A DNA stretch of 64,000 nt from Lateolabrax maculatus (GCA_031216445.1 CM062208.1:9116001-9180000); one strand, 5' to 3'. Numbered from the stretch's first letter, positions 46,261 through 59,190 are shown. Notes: generated from the sequence alone by a model not told the origin. Translations and numbers: made by a program.

Positions 46261-48529
46261 AGTTGTTCAGTCTCTCACATGCTCACTCACTTAAGTTTTA
46301 CTTCGTCTTTCTAATATTTTTCTTTCTCCTCCCAACAGACTCATCATATCTTCCCTCCCTATCCCGCTTCCTGGAGGAAAGGAAGTCATTGTTCTCAACA
46401 ACTGTTTTCTTTACATCAAAAATATCTGTGGTTATCATTATCATAATACTGCACACACACACACCCACACACACACACATGCATGCTGTGACATAATGCA
46501 ATAATCTTCCTATGGCCTTTGATGTATGATGGAAAAGATGGCAAGGGTCAAATGTGAAAGATTGTTGTCCTGTGAGATTTGTCCCTGCTCATATGTCTCA
46601 TCTGTCTCTACCTCCCTATATTTCTCCTCACAGGGGAATACGCATTCAATCCCAAGCCTCCAACGTGTTGGATACAGTATCCAGGCCTGGTAATGACAGA
46701 CACCCACAACGTTTCTAAGAAAATTGTAGCACTATTTTCTGCAACCCCACACTCTCTTGTTCACACTGCTACAGCACCCTCCATCAACCACATGCTCTCC
46801 CAATTCTTTCCTTATCCTGACTCTCTCTCTCTCTCTTCTCTCTTTCTCTGTCAGTAACAGTAACAGTAATATGAGCACTAATTAAGATTGATATGTATTT
46901 TATATATATGTATATATATATATATATAGTTTTCTTTTGGTTGCCATGATTCTTTGTGACTTCCTTTTTGGATTCTTTGTGGGGGATTTGTGATCACTGA
47001 GCCTGTACTTGGTTAGGATCTGTCTCTGGTTTCTATCTCTGACAATAGAGATATATTCTGCCAATTCATAATTTCTTTTTAGGGCCAGATAACATTGTCA
47101 TGTACTTTGGCTTTTAGTTTCTCCTTTCCAATGTTCAAATAGGTTGATTTTTATTGTGTTATAATTTGGTTTTATGTATGTGTAAAATGTATCTGCAGAA
47201 TTCTGTTGGATGTTCTCTCCCTCCCTGTCTGAAGCAAGTTTTCCTGACCTGGTGGTCGCTGGAAACTCTCCAGTGATAAAATGCGTCACTAGATTCAAGT
47301 GCTCTATTTGGAGATCGCCATGAAGAGACTGGTACTTTACGAAGTGTTATATTAGTTTGTGTGTGTGTGTAGTGTCTATGTGTATGCATATATTTGTGTT
47401 AATATTGTTAATAAAAATAGTTATTTTTAGTCACATATACGTTTACTGAATGTGCATGATCTTTAGTTTGTTAGTTATTACAAAGATTCTGCAATGTTTT
47501 CTATCATTGCTAAGGTGGTTTCTCAAGATGTAGCTATCGCTGAAATCATGAAGCGTGCATGTCCCGACACAAAAACACGAACGTGTCCTTGATAACTCAA
47601 CAATACCATAGGTTAATGTTAAGGCCATCAGTTTACCTTTGAATCAGAGAGAAAACTTTTTTTGTCAGTCTTTGATAGCGAAGGTCTACGGAAGAACATT
47701 GTGTTGTGGGTGGACTTGGTGCGTTCAGCTCCTGTTTTGGCTAAAATGTCTAAAATAAACCAACAGATTTACTTTTTCTAAACATATATCATCTAGATGC
47801 AGTGTCATTACTAGTTTGGCTGTACTAGATTTTGATTGACTATTCACTGGAAGAACTACCAACCCAAAACCCCAACTTTTCTACTAATTTGCTAATTATT
47901 TGTTTAATTAGCTGTGTTTATAACAATTTATAAATAAAAACACAATGTGTTTTTTTTTTTATTATGTCAAAACAATGTTGTTTTTTTACTGCTCTTAGAG
48001 GTTCTCCTCATGCCAGCTGAAAATAAAATATCATCACTTGGGACTTTTCAATTCTGTCAAAATCTGTTTAAATTGAAATAATAGCTTAGCAAGGCTGTCA
48101 TGGAAGCCACTCTAAACAGGTTTGAAACAGGCAGCTGGGATAAACAGGAAGGCAAAATTGAAATCAGATGACAGTTTGTCGGACAGAAGATGATGTTGTA
48201 CTAGTTCAGAGGACAAGATTGGGAATAGATTTGATTTGATTACTCTGCTAAACAGGCATCGCTTCATACATGCAACCAAACTGCAGGGATATTCCTATTA
48301 AAACTTTGGCACAGATACAAATCACATGTTCACAATGTTCCTCTTATATCACCAATCTGTACGTTAAACACATTACAATAATATTTTTATACGAAGTATT
48401 TAACCCAGGCGTGGGAAAACAATCATTTAACTTCAGTTCACTTAATTTCAGACATGTGGTCTAATTAGTACCTCAAGGGACCAATCTGTTTTATGCCCAA
48501 TTGAAACATTGCCTTGAACCGCCAGCCTT

Positions 48530-48970
48530 CAGCCTATGCGTCTTGCCTGTGTTCAGCTGACACACAGTCATCCCTCCCCCACTCTGTGCTCTGGATCGAG
48601 GCCTCCAACTCAGCTGCTAAGGCCAGGGGATAAAGTTGCAGCTGTCTGGGCACTGCAAGGCTATCGTGATGCTAAAGCCCGGTGCTTACTTCTGCTGCAA
48701 ATACAGCCATGTGGAAAGGTCAAGCCGGGCAGACCCCATCATCACTAGTGCACTGTTAATCATTAATGCCACAACAACCAATTGGACTGGAATTTCTCTG
48801 GGTCATCCAAGATCCAATATGATCCTCTGGAAGAACTTCACTGCACTGTCCAACAGATTGAAATGGATCCCGGCAACTGACTTTAAAGAACGTGCAGCGT
48901 CATAATGAAGGTCTCAAATGGGCAATTAGAACTGATGAAGAGGGACAAAATCATTTTGGGCTCCCGCTGT
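48530..48970. promoter_or_regulatory. unique GC-balanced non-coding stretch, possible regulatory element
   Basis: The sequence from 48,530 is non-repetitive and GC-richer than its flanks, with CTCAGCTGCTAAGG, AAAGTTGCAGCTGTC and CAATTGGACTGGAATTTC. Two + frames of 70-89 codons cross it but show no domain. It could be an fhl2/nck2 regulatory element. Confidence 0.25.
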
Positions 48971-49074
48971 GGGAATAGGGTAAACTTGCAGCTTAGCAAG
49001 TGGACAGCAGGAATCTCTTTAAGATTATTTCATTTGATTTTGAAGACTCACTAGACTAGATTACCTTCATAAAA

Positions 49075-49330
49075 GGAATAGTTTGACATTTTGGTAAATA
49101 CTTAATTCACTTTCTTGCTGAGTGTTAAATGAGAAGACAACAAAATATAATTTTTTAACAAGTGAGCTTTAGAAATGCTGGTAGGAGAATTTTGTTATTA
49201 TTGGATACCACTGTCTTTGTGCTAAGCTAACCAGCTGCTGGCTGTAGCTTTATATTTGATGCACAGATATCAGTCTTTTCATCTAACTCTTGGCAAGTAA
49301 GTGAATAAGCATGTTTCCCCTCTGTGAACC
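49075..49330 (+). repeat. dispersed teleost repeat, left part
   Basis: GGAATAGTTTGACATTTTGG, CACTTTCTTGCTGAGTG and AGCTAACCAGCTGCTGGC are the left half of a family whose other parts occur at 9.64 and 52.7 kb. Confidence 0.45.
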
Positions 49331-51169
49331 ACAACACACAGTAGTAATTTATTCATTGCTATCTTACATTTTTAAATAATGTTATCTTCTGTTATTGTTA
49401 AAGTGCATAAAAGGCATAATATGTAGCTGTAGGAAGGTCAGCGGCTTTTTTTTGCTTGAGAAATCCAATTTTGCTGTCAACAGGACAGTCTTGTCATTAA
49501 CTACCGTAGTAATTAAATAAAATACGAGGTAATACTGGCCTATGTTCCTTGTGAATGTCCTGAGATCTGGGTGAGGGCCCGGCTACAGAAGTACTTTAAG
49601 CACTGGGGAAATACATTACTTCCCTTGTCCTTGTGTATGGTTATTGTGTATAATGAGAAGCCTCACTTAGCCTCAAATAACTTCAGCTCGTTGCTGCAAT
49701 TTTATTCAAAGAATTTACAGAGAGATTTGTTTTGCAGTATGATTTGATTTGGGGCAGGAATTTTACATCAAAATCATCAAATGATGACAGCATATGACTT
49801 TTTTATGGATTCCTGTAACCACTCTAACAAGTAAACTGAAATTTATCGAAGAGATTATACCGATGGTCATACTAATTTCCTGAATTAAATGGGGTTATTC
49901 TCCTCACAGAATTGCATTGTGGGACAGAAATCTTAGGCTATGAGTCAAAGGTATATCTTTAGACTGCAAAGATTCAGAGCTATTTATAAATTAATCCCAT
50001 ATAGATGGACTGTATGGGCTGGGATGCCATTATTCATTGTGAAGCCAGACAAATCTGTGGGATTACTTTTCATGGTATTTTACTGCTGTGTGTGCAACCG
50101 TCCGCAACAAGATGAATTGAAACTTGAACCTTTGCGACATTTAAATAAAATAAATTAATAGATGAAACTGAATATACTTCAGATGGGAAGAGATCAGCTG
50201 ATTCTCTAGCATAGGATATTTGGTTTAGGATATTTGCTCATTAATTCATGCATGCATTCATCCATCTATCCATCCATCCATCCATACCTGTTTATTCCTT
50301 ACAATTTTAAATACAATTTAAAGTAAAAGGAATTTAACTCACAAACAATGGCCAAAAAACGTCTCAAAGTTCTCATTTCTGAAACTACAGTGTTACTTTT
50401 TTCCCACACTAAAACACCTTTCTCCTCTGCACATTTCTCTGGTTGCTTTGTCCCATGACATTCGATTCATAGCGATGATTAAAAGCCTCCTGTACTAATT
50501 TTCACTCTTTCTTCGCTCTGTGCCGTAGCAGAGATGGAAGTCTATATATATGACACTGCAAGTCTTCAGTCATTTAGCCTGGTGTTGTGTTCCCAGACCG
50601 CTAAATCCCTGCAGAGATTGGTGGAATGTTTCAACCCTGGCAGTCACCAGACACTTTATTTAGCTGCTGAAGTTTGTCTTTTCTCTTTGTTCCTTTTGCC
50701 TTTTCCTCCACTCCAGTATCGCACAAACAGTCAACCTGACACCACCACATACAGAATTACTCTGGAAACATCTAGATGTTACTGTGACATTTGAGAGCAT
50801 ACAGCAGCTCAATGCAGGTTTTTAAATGATCTGCGATTAATATTGAGAGCCTTAAAAGATAGAGCAGAAAGAATCCTTAAAACAGCATTAATATTTTAAT
50901 GGGCAAAAAAAAGTTTCCCAACTTGGATCTGTAATGGCATTTTCATGTCACCCCCTTCCCTCAGAAAAGCTCTCTTTTGCACTCACCAATGAGGTAAGAT
51001 GATTTAATGATCAGTATAAGTTTATTTTTTACATTAAAATACTTCTATAGCATTCTTTTTTGTGACATGGGTGTATATGGACATTTTGGGGACGTTGCTT
51101 TACTAAATATTAATTACCATCTTCCCCCATTCTGATGATGCCCTAAAAGCCAGCTCTTCTAAATTAGTT

Positions 51170-51560
51170 AAAGCGAGAAGTCCCGGTCTTTGACATAACT
51201 TGGTCGTTTCTCTCATCTGACCTCACTTATCTGGATAACAACTGGGCCCCTGTGTCTCTGGCTGTGTTTATCTCACTAATTCTGTCTGCTGCAAAGCAAG
51301 GACAGCTGTCATGGTGGCAGCTAGTACCAAGCCCCATGTCCCAGAATACAGATCCAAAAGATCTCGGGGCTGGTAAAAGATAGAGGCTGGTGGTGTGGTG
51401 GCAGCTGGGGGCCAATTGTTCCCGACTGTCCGCACTTTGTAATGCTGTTAGGCTTTTAGTTATTTGGATATTCCGACAGCAAAGACCTATAATTAAAAAG
51501 GAAAGTGATCGCATCACCAATCATTACACCAGGATAGACCCTTTTCAAAGAAAACATTTT
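51170..51560. promoter_or_regulatory. unique non-coding stretch, possible regulatory element
   Basis: This is non-repetitive sequence with CACTTATCTGGATAAC (GATA-type sites), GCAAGGACAGCTGTCATG (E-box), GGGCCAATTGTTCCC and CTATAATTAAAAAGG. It ends where a MITE begins at 51,568. Confidence 0.28.
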
Positions 51561-51567
51561 GAGATGT

Positions 51568-51840
51568 CACAGTAGGAAAAGCAAAGGTGTAAATAATAAA
51601 ATTAATGATGGCTGATATCCATTTATCATCCTCAGTTTCAGTCCTGGTATAGACCTTTCTTTCAAGACATAGCAGGAAAAATCAGAGGCTAACATTATCA
51701 GTTTGGCCACTTTTAATTTAGCTTGAGTAATTTCAGGATCCTGCCACTGTGCTGGCTCACAGTTTTTGCTTATTGATACACTGAAATGGAACAGAACCAT
51801 TGTTTAAGTATTAATTACAGCTATGCTTTTCCTACTATGA
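51568..51840 (+). mobile_element. MITE with TAGGAAAAGC / GCTTTTCCTA terminal inverted repeats, copy A
   Basis: The terminal repeats TAGGAAAAGC (51573-51582) and GCTTTTCCTA (51825-51834) are perfect complements. The interior GATGGCTGATATCCATTTAT and CACTGTGCTGGCTCAC aligns with the copy at 31.57 kb. It has no coding capacity. Confidence 0.6.
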
Positions 51841-51870
51841 CAATGTAAAATAGGTCTATAGGTCTATCAT

Positions 51871-51942
51871 GGCTTGCTGGGACACCTGAATAGAGAAAAT
51901 CCATCGTTTATTAGTAACACCTGTGCTTTTCCTATTATGCCA
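51871..51942 (+). mobile_element. right-end fragment of the same MITE, copy B
   Basis: GGGACACCTGAATAGAG through TTAGTAACACCTGTGCTTTT and CCTATTATG matches the right end of copy A, 30 bases after it. Confidence 0.5.
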
Positions 51943-52714
51943 GGTAAAATATCTGTTGTGAGAAAGACCAATCATAACAAGTCAAGTGAATTGTGTGAGG
52001 ACTCAAAATCCGGACACAGAAGCCGAGCAGGTAAAGGTAAAAGGCAGTTTACTGTTATTGTCTTAAATCCAAAAAAAGGTCGACAACAGATAACAGGCAG
52101 TAAGTAAAAGGCAAACATGTCCAAAAAGTGAGCAGGCAGGCAATCAAAAGCCAAAAACAGACCAGCAGGTAGGCATTTCTTAATAGACGATTGAAGAAAT
52201 GAACTGGTGCTATAAGCAGGCCCATAGTGAATGAGAGGCAGGTAAGGAGGAAGGTGCTAAGCAGGTGACTGTGAAGCAGCTGGAACTTGCCTAACCCTAA
52301 TCCGAAGGGAAGGGAATGGCAGGTAATGATCCAGTACAAGAAAAGTAGACAGAAACTCATAGAAATAAACTAATATGCCGTTGGCCCCATGACAGTGGCG
52401 CTCAGTACTGTTTTTGGCTGTTTTCAGTCCAGTAGTAAGTTCACTCTTTTGCTGTTTCAAACTGTTTCTTATAGTTCAGTACAAAAGTATGCCTATACAA
52501 GCACTGAATTCTATATCACAGCTGAGCTAACAAAAGCTGCTGAGTCGATGACAATGATGATTTAGTACACGTATAAGTACTGAACAACTCTCTCCAATTA
52601 GGAAAAATATTATTTCGGTCTGTGCTTCTCTGCATACCAAAGAGTTGGAAGCCTATAGAGCCTCTCAGAGAATTTGCTCTCAGAACTAGGGTTACAGTGT
52701 GTAATCCTCTGTCA

Positions 52715-52880
52715 CTTTCCCTCTGTGTGAAGGTGACAAAATCTGACAAGAAAGTGGCTAAGAAATAGTCTGGCACACAACCCCCTGTAAAACAACAATG
52801 TGTAATTTTTACACTTGTATTTTTGAAAAACAAATGAGACATAAGGTATTAATTAGTGAGCTTTAGAGGCACTTGTTTTA
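52715..52880 (-). repeat. fragment of the 49.1-kb repeat family, reverse
   Basis: AAGAAATAGTCTGGCACACA, ACCCCCTGTAAAAC and TTAGTGAGCTTTAGAGGCAC are the right half of the family in reverse. Confidence 0.45.
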
Positions 52881-53179
52881 TGAACAAGAGAACACAAGGA
52901 TTGTGTTACCTTCAGGCAGACGCACACTAGATGTTTAGTTTTTCAAGAAAACGAATAAGCATATCCCAAAATGTCAAAATATTCTATAACATGGGCTCTA
53001 GATACACCTCACTTAAACTGAGAGGTGTTTCTAACATTTTAAACTACAGTCAGGTGTTCTTAATAAACTGGCAAAAGAGTATACAGTATTAACACATACA
53101 AATGGTTTTGACGGCATGCTTGATAACACTGCCACAACAAAAAACACATATAACCTTACATCATACACATCTTCTACAT

Positions 53180-53560
53180 TTATGTGATTCATATTTCACT
53201 GGGCCCGGAGGCCACAGAATGGCAAACATAGCACGGGAGCCACTGGTTCATCACGTACATCATCACCTCCAATCAGGTGGACTTGAAGTCGGGCGCCTTT
53301 CTGCCAAAATAAACATATAGTCTCATCAGAGTTGTAACTATAGCTCTGCTCAGCTGCAGGGCTCTCGGCAGTCACTCAGTGGGATGATTTTGTGTGGCCG
53401 CCTGGTGAGAATATGAGGGGCGTGGATCTAAAATGGAAGACATCCTGGTTATAGCAGTGGCAGATAAAGTGTTGACAAGTGTTACTCAGCCTCGATTAAT
53501 AAGTCAAGCTCTCCTCGGGCTTAAGAGAGGAGGGGTATGAAAGACAAACCATTCCAATAA
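53180..53560. promoter_or_regulatory. unique non-coding stretch, possible regulatory element
   Basis: This is a locally GC-rich, unique sequence between AT-rich flanks, with CACTGGGCCCGGAGGCC, CTGCTCAGCTGCAGGG, GTGTGGCCGCCTGG and GATCTAAAATGGAAG. No frame is credible. It ends before a long (TA) tract. Confidence 0.25.
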
Positions 53561-53635
53561 TTTTGCACTTTTACAGCAGCTTTGAACATCCTAAACAGCA
53601 GTAATGCCACTATATAATGTTACTTATCAGTTAAA

Positions 53636-53636
<1 letters not shown>

Positions 53637-53691
<55 letters not shown>

Positions 53692-53703
53692 TATATATAT
53701 ATA
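53637..53703. repeat. (TA)n microsatellite with one interruption
   Basis: A TA run broken once by a G. Confidence 0.95.
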
Positions 53704-56627
53704 AAGTGTATGTGTGAATTTCAACCATAAAATCGAGTTACAACTGTAGGTATACATGAACCTCAGCTCTTTCCAATTATCCTCGAGCCAGCTATGTTAA
53801 AACAAGCTTAATGTAAACAAATTATTAACAGATAAGCATGTGCTTGTACTTATTTACTTATTCACTGCTTTCTAATCAAATTGATTTGTTAGTGTTAAAG
53901 GTCGCTGTGCGTGTTGAAGGAGAGCGGGGAATTGGGTGTGTGTGAAACATTCACCAGTAGGTCTGTTATTTTAACATCCTGACCTATAGTAATGACCCTG
54001 TAAAGGTTGGTATGTGTGACCGCCAGGGATGCTCTGCCCCCTTGCGCTAGGAAATTCAACACTTTGAGAGCCAAATATCCCTCAAGAAACTTTTAGTTTT
54101 AATTGATATGATTTTGCTCACATTTACTACAGAAATAAAAGTATTGTTTTGCCGACAGACCTGTTATTTTCAATTTCATATCCCGAAATTTCAGATGAGT
54201 ATCAAAAAACCCTATATTTCTTTACTCCCCTTTCCAGTGTAGGAACAAGGATTAGACAGGCGGAGGCGCTGTGGAACAAGGAACGAGTGAATCAAGTTGC
54301 ATCAGTGTACCTGTCATTTCTGAACTTTAAATAGATGAAATTTTGCACATGTGGGACATTATTAAAATGGGAGATATTGGCTTTGAGAGCTGAATCCAGT
54401 TGGTTTAGACTAATCTTATAGGTGTAGTTGGTGAGGAGGCTGGCACGTACTGTAACTGAAGGGCAGATGACAAGGATATGATGTCGTCCTCTGGTTTACA
54501 GTTAAATTGGGATGTGTTTTTAATCTTTATTGCATTTTAATATTTTTGTCATAAAATCTGTTAAAATTGAGTCAGTAATAACCCAAAGACATTTTTGGGA
54601 AGCGGAAGTGTTGAGGGGGCTGCAGCATCCCCTAAAATCAGGCATAATAAAAACCATCGGTTCATTAAAAAAATTCTAATGACTTTGTCCTTATTTACTG
54701 GGATGTCTGTGTGTAATGCACAAGTATTTGTGAAATACATTTTGCGGTTTTATCCATAAATTATCTATATGTATTAGCAGTAGGCAATTTGTTAATTTTT
54801 AACAGGGGGGATGGCCAGATTTCCTCTTGCAATTTTCACTCGGCTTTCCTTGGGTTTGGGGCCTCATGTGACTGCACTCTCTCAATCAAGAATAATCCTG
54901 GCCATTCAAAATAATGAAAAATGAATATTGCGCAGTATGATATCATTATATTCTGACTGACTTCCAGCTTCTCTGGTATTGGCACATTTGGACAATACCT
55001 TGGCAGGGACTCTTAACTGTCAATCAACATTACTTTATGCCTCAGTACATCTTCCCTGTACGATGAACACTGATCAGAAAATGTGTACCAAAATAGGACT
55101 GACTCACTTTTACCAAGTTGTAAAATGCAGCCTGTGTAAGCCCATGTAACCAGTGACTCACTGTCACAAGCCATGAGCTCAAGGTTTACTCATCTAACAC
55201 TCGTCTGCAGGACATATGTAGAGCTAATCAATCATACTGTAATATTTTACAGTGTATTTCAGCTTGCAGGTAACTGACAAATATGAGAACAAGGAGGGGA
55301 CTCAGGACTTTCTCTCTGATGATAATATAAGGCCTGCTTATTTAACATGTCTTCACTGTTTCAACAGTATTATTTAAACCTACTGTACTTATTATCTGAA
55401 CATAGTGTGAGCTCATGCACTATTCTAGTTTTACGTCCCTTATCTGTTCCAAGCACTTATTTTTGTATTCATTTTGCGGCGCTGTGACACATTTTTCCAG
55501 TGTGGGAACAAAGAAAGTTGGTCTTACTTTATTTAAACGTAGTGGCATAATTACATCATGTGGGCCGGAGTATCTAGTTAAAGCCAGTTTGTTTTGAGAT
55601 ATTTGCTACTTGGTTACATGTTACAAAATTGTGGTAATAACCCATGCTTCTGAGTTTTAAAGCTCATTCTTGACCCAGGAAACAGCATACACTGAGGTCC
55701 ATTTAGTACCGGAGTGAGTACATTTTATATTGTTATATGAATATAATATGAATGTTTTTGTATAATTTAGCACTTTTTTGTGGGAGAGAGCTTTTTGGGG
55801 GGGTCTGTAGAATCGCAACATCTCTGTAATTTGGTGTAAATGGCAGAGACATTCTGTGAAGTGTATGAAAAAAGAAATTGATTGTTGTTAATTGTAGATA
55901 AATTAACCATATATCTATCACTGTATTAAGCACTGTTCAACTCATGAATGGGAAGAAAGAGAGACTCCACAACAAAATCACTTGTATTATAAAAAATGTT
56001 AGACCAAGATGAACACAGAAAAAAAAAAAAAAAAGACTGTAAAGCAAACTTCCCTTTAACATCAGCAGGGGTGGATGAAGATATAGTCCCTCCAGACTTT
56101 GTCCCTTTTCCTCTGGCGTTGTCCTGTACTGGTTCCGGCGTTGGTGACGTCACCAACGGTACCGGCAATCAAGCCAGAGGAAATCAGGACGAGCACACCG
56201 GAAATCAGGTGATGTTCCTACAAAATGAGAGTTTCTTTTCTCTTCGATAACTGAGAGTTTAATGGAGCTAAATGCCAGGATGGGAGTCAATGGCACAGTG
56301 CAGAAAAAAATGAAAGAAGTAGGTTAAAAGAAGTAGGTAAAAATAACAAAAAATTAAATATTACAAGATAAGTAGGGTAAGTGAAGACATTAAGCAACAT
56401 ATTTATTTACAGGCATCTGAGCTTTAGTGATTTAACGATATTTAAATACTGCTTACATTCTTCATGGATGAATAAGGCTTTTGTTGGTGAATTTCCATTT
56501 ATCTACAAGAAACTTGTTCAGTTTTTTTTCATGTGCTATATAATGAAGTTTAATATTATTATTAATATTACTCTGTCTGCATAATGACTGTTGGTATTTT
56601 TATTACTTTGAGTATATTTTGATCATA

Positions 56628-56835
56628 ATTCAGAATCAGAATCAGAATCAGAATCTGCTTCATTGGCCATGAATGCGTACACATACAAGGAATTTGACTC
56701 CACTGCTCTCAACTCACATACACAGAAAAAGACAAATAAACAAAATAAACAAGGACAGCAAAGGTAACTTAAACATTTAACAGCTATGTACAAATATAAA
56801 AATAAATATAAATACAAAGTATATATATATGAACA
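56628..56835 (+). repeat. AATCAG-headed dispersed element
   Basis: A head of four CAGAAT units is followed by CTGCTTCATTGGCCATG and ACACATACAAGGAATTTGAC, then an A-rich tail with AAATATAAA. This is a very common fish element. Confidence 0.55.
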
Positions 56836-56939
56836 TAACACAACAAAATTCTTATAAATCCTTTATAGTAACTCATGGGAACTCAAGTTGCCACTAAAAT
56901 GTTACATAGAGCCACAAGAGACGCGGATGCTGTTTTATT

Positions 56940-57211
56940 TTGAAACTGTTCACCGGAAGTGACCGGATCCCCGCGGCGGCTTGACCCGATGATCGATGAA
57001 GAGGCGGCCAGCCTGCGACAGAAAAACAAGCGACGGTAGGTCGGGCCGTGCGCGGTCAGCCCGTGTTTCAAAAGAAAGAGAAAACAGACGGAAAAGCCCC
57101 CGAGGACATGCGGATCTAAACGTCGTCCGCGTGGCTCGGCGGCTCGTTGTTGGCGGTGTGATCTCGGCGTGTGCCGCGTGTCGCCGTCTCCCTCCGGAGT
57201 GAAACACTAAG
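56940..57211 (+). promoter_or_regulatory. CpG-rich promoter and leader exon, probably nck2
   Basis: An abrupt CpG-rich island begins near 56,945 with an ETS/GABP site CCGGAAGTG at 56953-56961. A leader follows, ending in CTAAG with GTGAGC as donor (donor begins 57212). A second possible donor, ACG followed by GTAGGT, lies at 57035/57036. The strand is + and the block follows a minus-strand fhl2, exactly where NCK2 lies in other vertebrates. NCK2's SH3 coding exons were not found before 64,000, so the symbol is inferred from synteny alone and left blank. A 16-codon upstream frame starts at 56989. Confidence 0.5.
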
Positions 57212-57903
57212 GTGAGCCCGCACATGAACTGTGTAAGTTGGTGCAGTTTAAATTTTTTTTTTTTTTTTTTTATCTTGGTTTTGTTTGTTTTTATTTTTTT
57301 CTCGCTAACGTGTATGTCGCGAACCAGCCGTAAAAGTTGGGGGGGAGGGAAAAAAAAAAAAATTGCAGCTTTTCTGGTGTGACTTTGTGGATTTGACGCC
57401 GGGTCTTTGTCCGCTCAGATGCGGTGCAACCGGGCGTCGCGCTCGGTTCGCCTCGCGTTTGCGCTCGCCACGGTCCAGCAGCGGACTCCGCGTCACTTAA
57501 TGTTTCCTTCTCACAACTAAAACAGGCAGTTTAAATGCACCCACCTGCCCGGTTTGTAATATTAACGCAGGGGGGGAGGAGGAGGACTTGTGAAAGGCCT
57601 GAAAGCGCAGGCTGCTACGATCCCCCAGAGCAGGTCTTCACACACCTCTGCTCCTTCTGGACGCATGTTGTGTTTCACTTATTTCTCTACATTTCAGCTC
57701 TCATTTCACTTGTTTTGAAAGACACGCCTGGTCGTTTTCTCCGCCGGCCCGCCGGAGTGCATGGAGCATGTTTGGAGCCTCCTGTTTTTAAAAACGCAGC
57801 AGCTCACACAATGAACCACATTTGCCAAAAACACCACAGATTGGCGACTGGTGCCACACGCCGAGCTTGTCAGTGTTTCTAGCGGCTCTCCGTGGTTACT
57901 GCA

Positions 57904-57905
<2 letters not shown>

Positions 57906-57941
<36 letters not shown>
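57906..57941. repeat. (GT)n microsatellite
   Basis: Eighteen GT units within the CpG-flanking region. Confidence 0.95.
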
Positions 57942-57942
<1 letters not shown>

Positions 57943-58470
57943 TCCCATCAGCCTGTTGTCCTTCTTGCTTTGTCTGGAGTAGTTGCACACCAATCAGTTG
58001 TTTTCTCCAAGTTTCAGGGATAAATGGTATTATATTTTTTTATTTACGGCTGCTTTTAAGGCGCAGGCAGCAGTTGTTGGTGCAGGTGAACTCTCATGGC
58101 ACACCTGTTCTGCAGGCACACCCTCTGTTAAGGACACCATGGTAACAGCAGAGTCTAGGACAAGGTTCGCTCAGCAGTGACAGGTATGTGGAAGGCAAGT
58201 GCAATAACAGACTGCCAGGGCCTGTATTACAGAAACTTCCTGTCTTACATCATAAGTTGAGAGCTCTGAAAGGCCGAGAACATGTGAGTAAAATTGCGTT
58301 GCAAATTTAACGTTTGAGCACTTCTTTTACCGCTGCCCCATACATTAGATTTGAGGTTGAGCTGCGTTCAGTTAAACCCTGATTAATTAGTGTGTAGAAG
58401 ATTTATCAGCAACAGTCAGTTTAATTAATCATTAATGTCCTTTTTAAGGCAAACAAACAACAACTATGTG

Positions 58471-58690
58471 GTTCCAGCCTATCTAAAGTGAGAATTTGCT
58501 GTTTTTTTCTTAGTCTTTTATGGTAGCAAGCTGAATATCTGGGAGTGTCTGAGTTTTGGTCATGCGAAAAAAAGCAACATGAATGTCTTGTGACTTGTTC
58601 TGGCTATTTTTTGGGGGCATTTTATACACCAAACAAGTAACAAATGAATCTAAAAAGTAATCTGTAGATTAATCAATAATGGAAATAACC
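58471..58690 (-). mobile_element. copy of the same MITE family, reverse orientation
   Basis: GTTCCAGCC...GTGAGAATTTGCTG at the left and CTGTAGATTAATCAATAATG at the right match the family in reverse. The terminal end is lost. Confidence 0.45.
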
Positions 58691-59066
58691 CTACCCCAGG
58701 GTAACCCTACCCTGTTCTACTGTATTTACTTTGTTTCACAATAAGGTTCAGCTTTATGTAAAGTGTTTGTCAAGAGGTAAAGACTCAGCGTATGGCCTAT
58801 CAAGTGTCATGTATGTTGAGCTGTCAAACATTTACTAGTTACGGCTTGTAAATATTAAGAATCCTGGTAGTCATGTACACCTGAAAACCTGAATCGTTTC
58901 CTGGTTCTGTAAATAAAAGAAGACAAAAATAGATGTTTTGAACAGATGCCCATTCATTCAGGAAACATTTTCTACAGTAGTACAAAAGCACTTCTTTTAG
59001 AAGTACAGCTAATTGCAAATCACTTCAGTTAGGTGTTGAAAAGAATGAGGATTCATTGTTTAAATG

Positions 59067-59190
59067 CCAGCTTTTCCAATATGAGAGTTTGCTGCTTTAC
59101 TCTTTTAAACAGCTTTGTTAATTGACTATTTTGTGATTTTGGACAAAAAATAATTAGAATAATAAAGTAATCTTTTGTTGCAGCACTTCA
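59067..59190 (-). mobile_element. short relic of the same MITE family
   Basis: CCAGCTTTTCCAATATGAGA, GTTTGCTGCTTTACTC and TTTGTTGCAGCAC resemble the family. It is heavily decayed. Confidence 0.3.

Larger units (their letters stand above)
46261..56939. other. intergenic interval between fhl2 and the nck2-type promoter
   Basis: No coding exon was recognised over 10.7 kb. It holds MITE copies (49.1, 51.6, 51.9 and 52.7 kb), a long (TA) microsatellite, candidate unique regulatory stretches near 48.55, 51.2 and 53.2 kb, and the CRE palindrome at 56.14 kb. Between these the sequence is AT-rich and uninformative. Confidence 0.45.

Noticed and set aside
57535..57882. 115-codon + frame after the CpG exon
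   Set aside because: It runs through intron-like sequence, lacks domains and is not NCK2.
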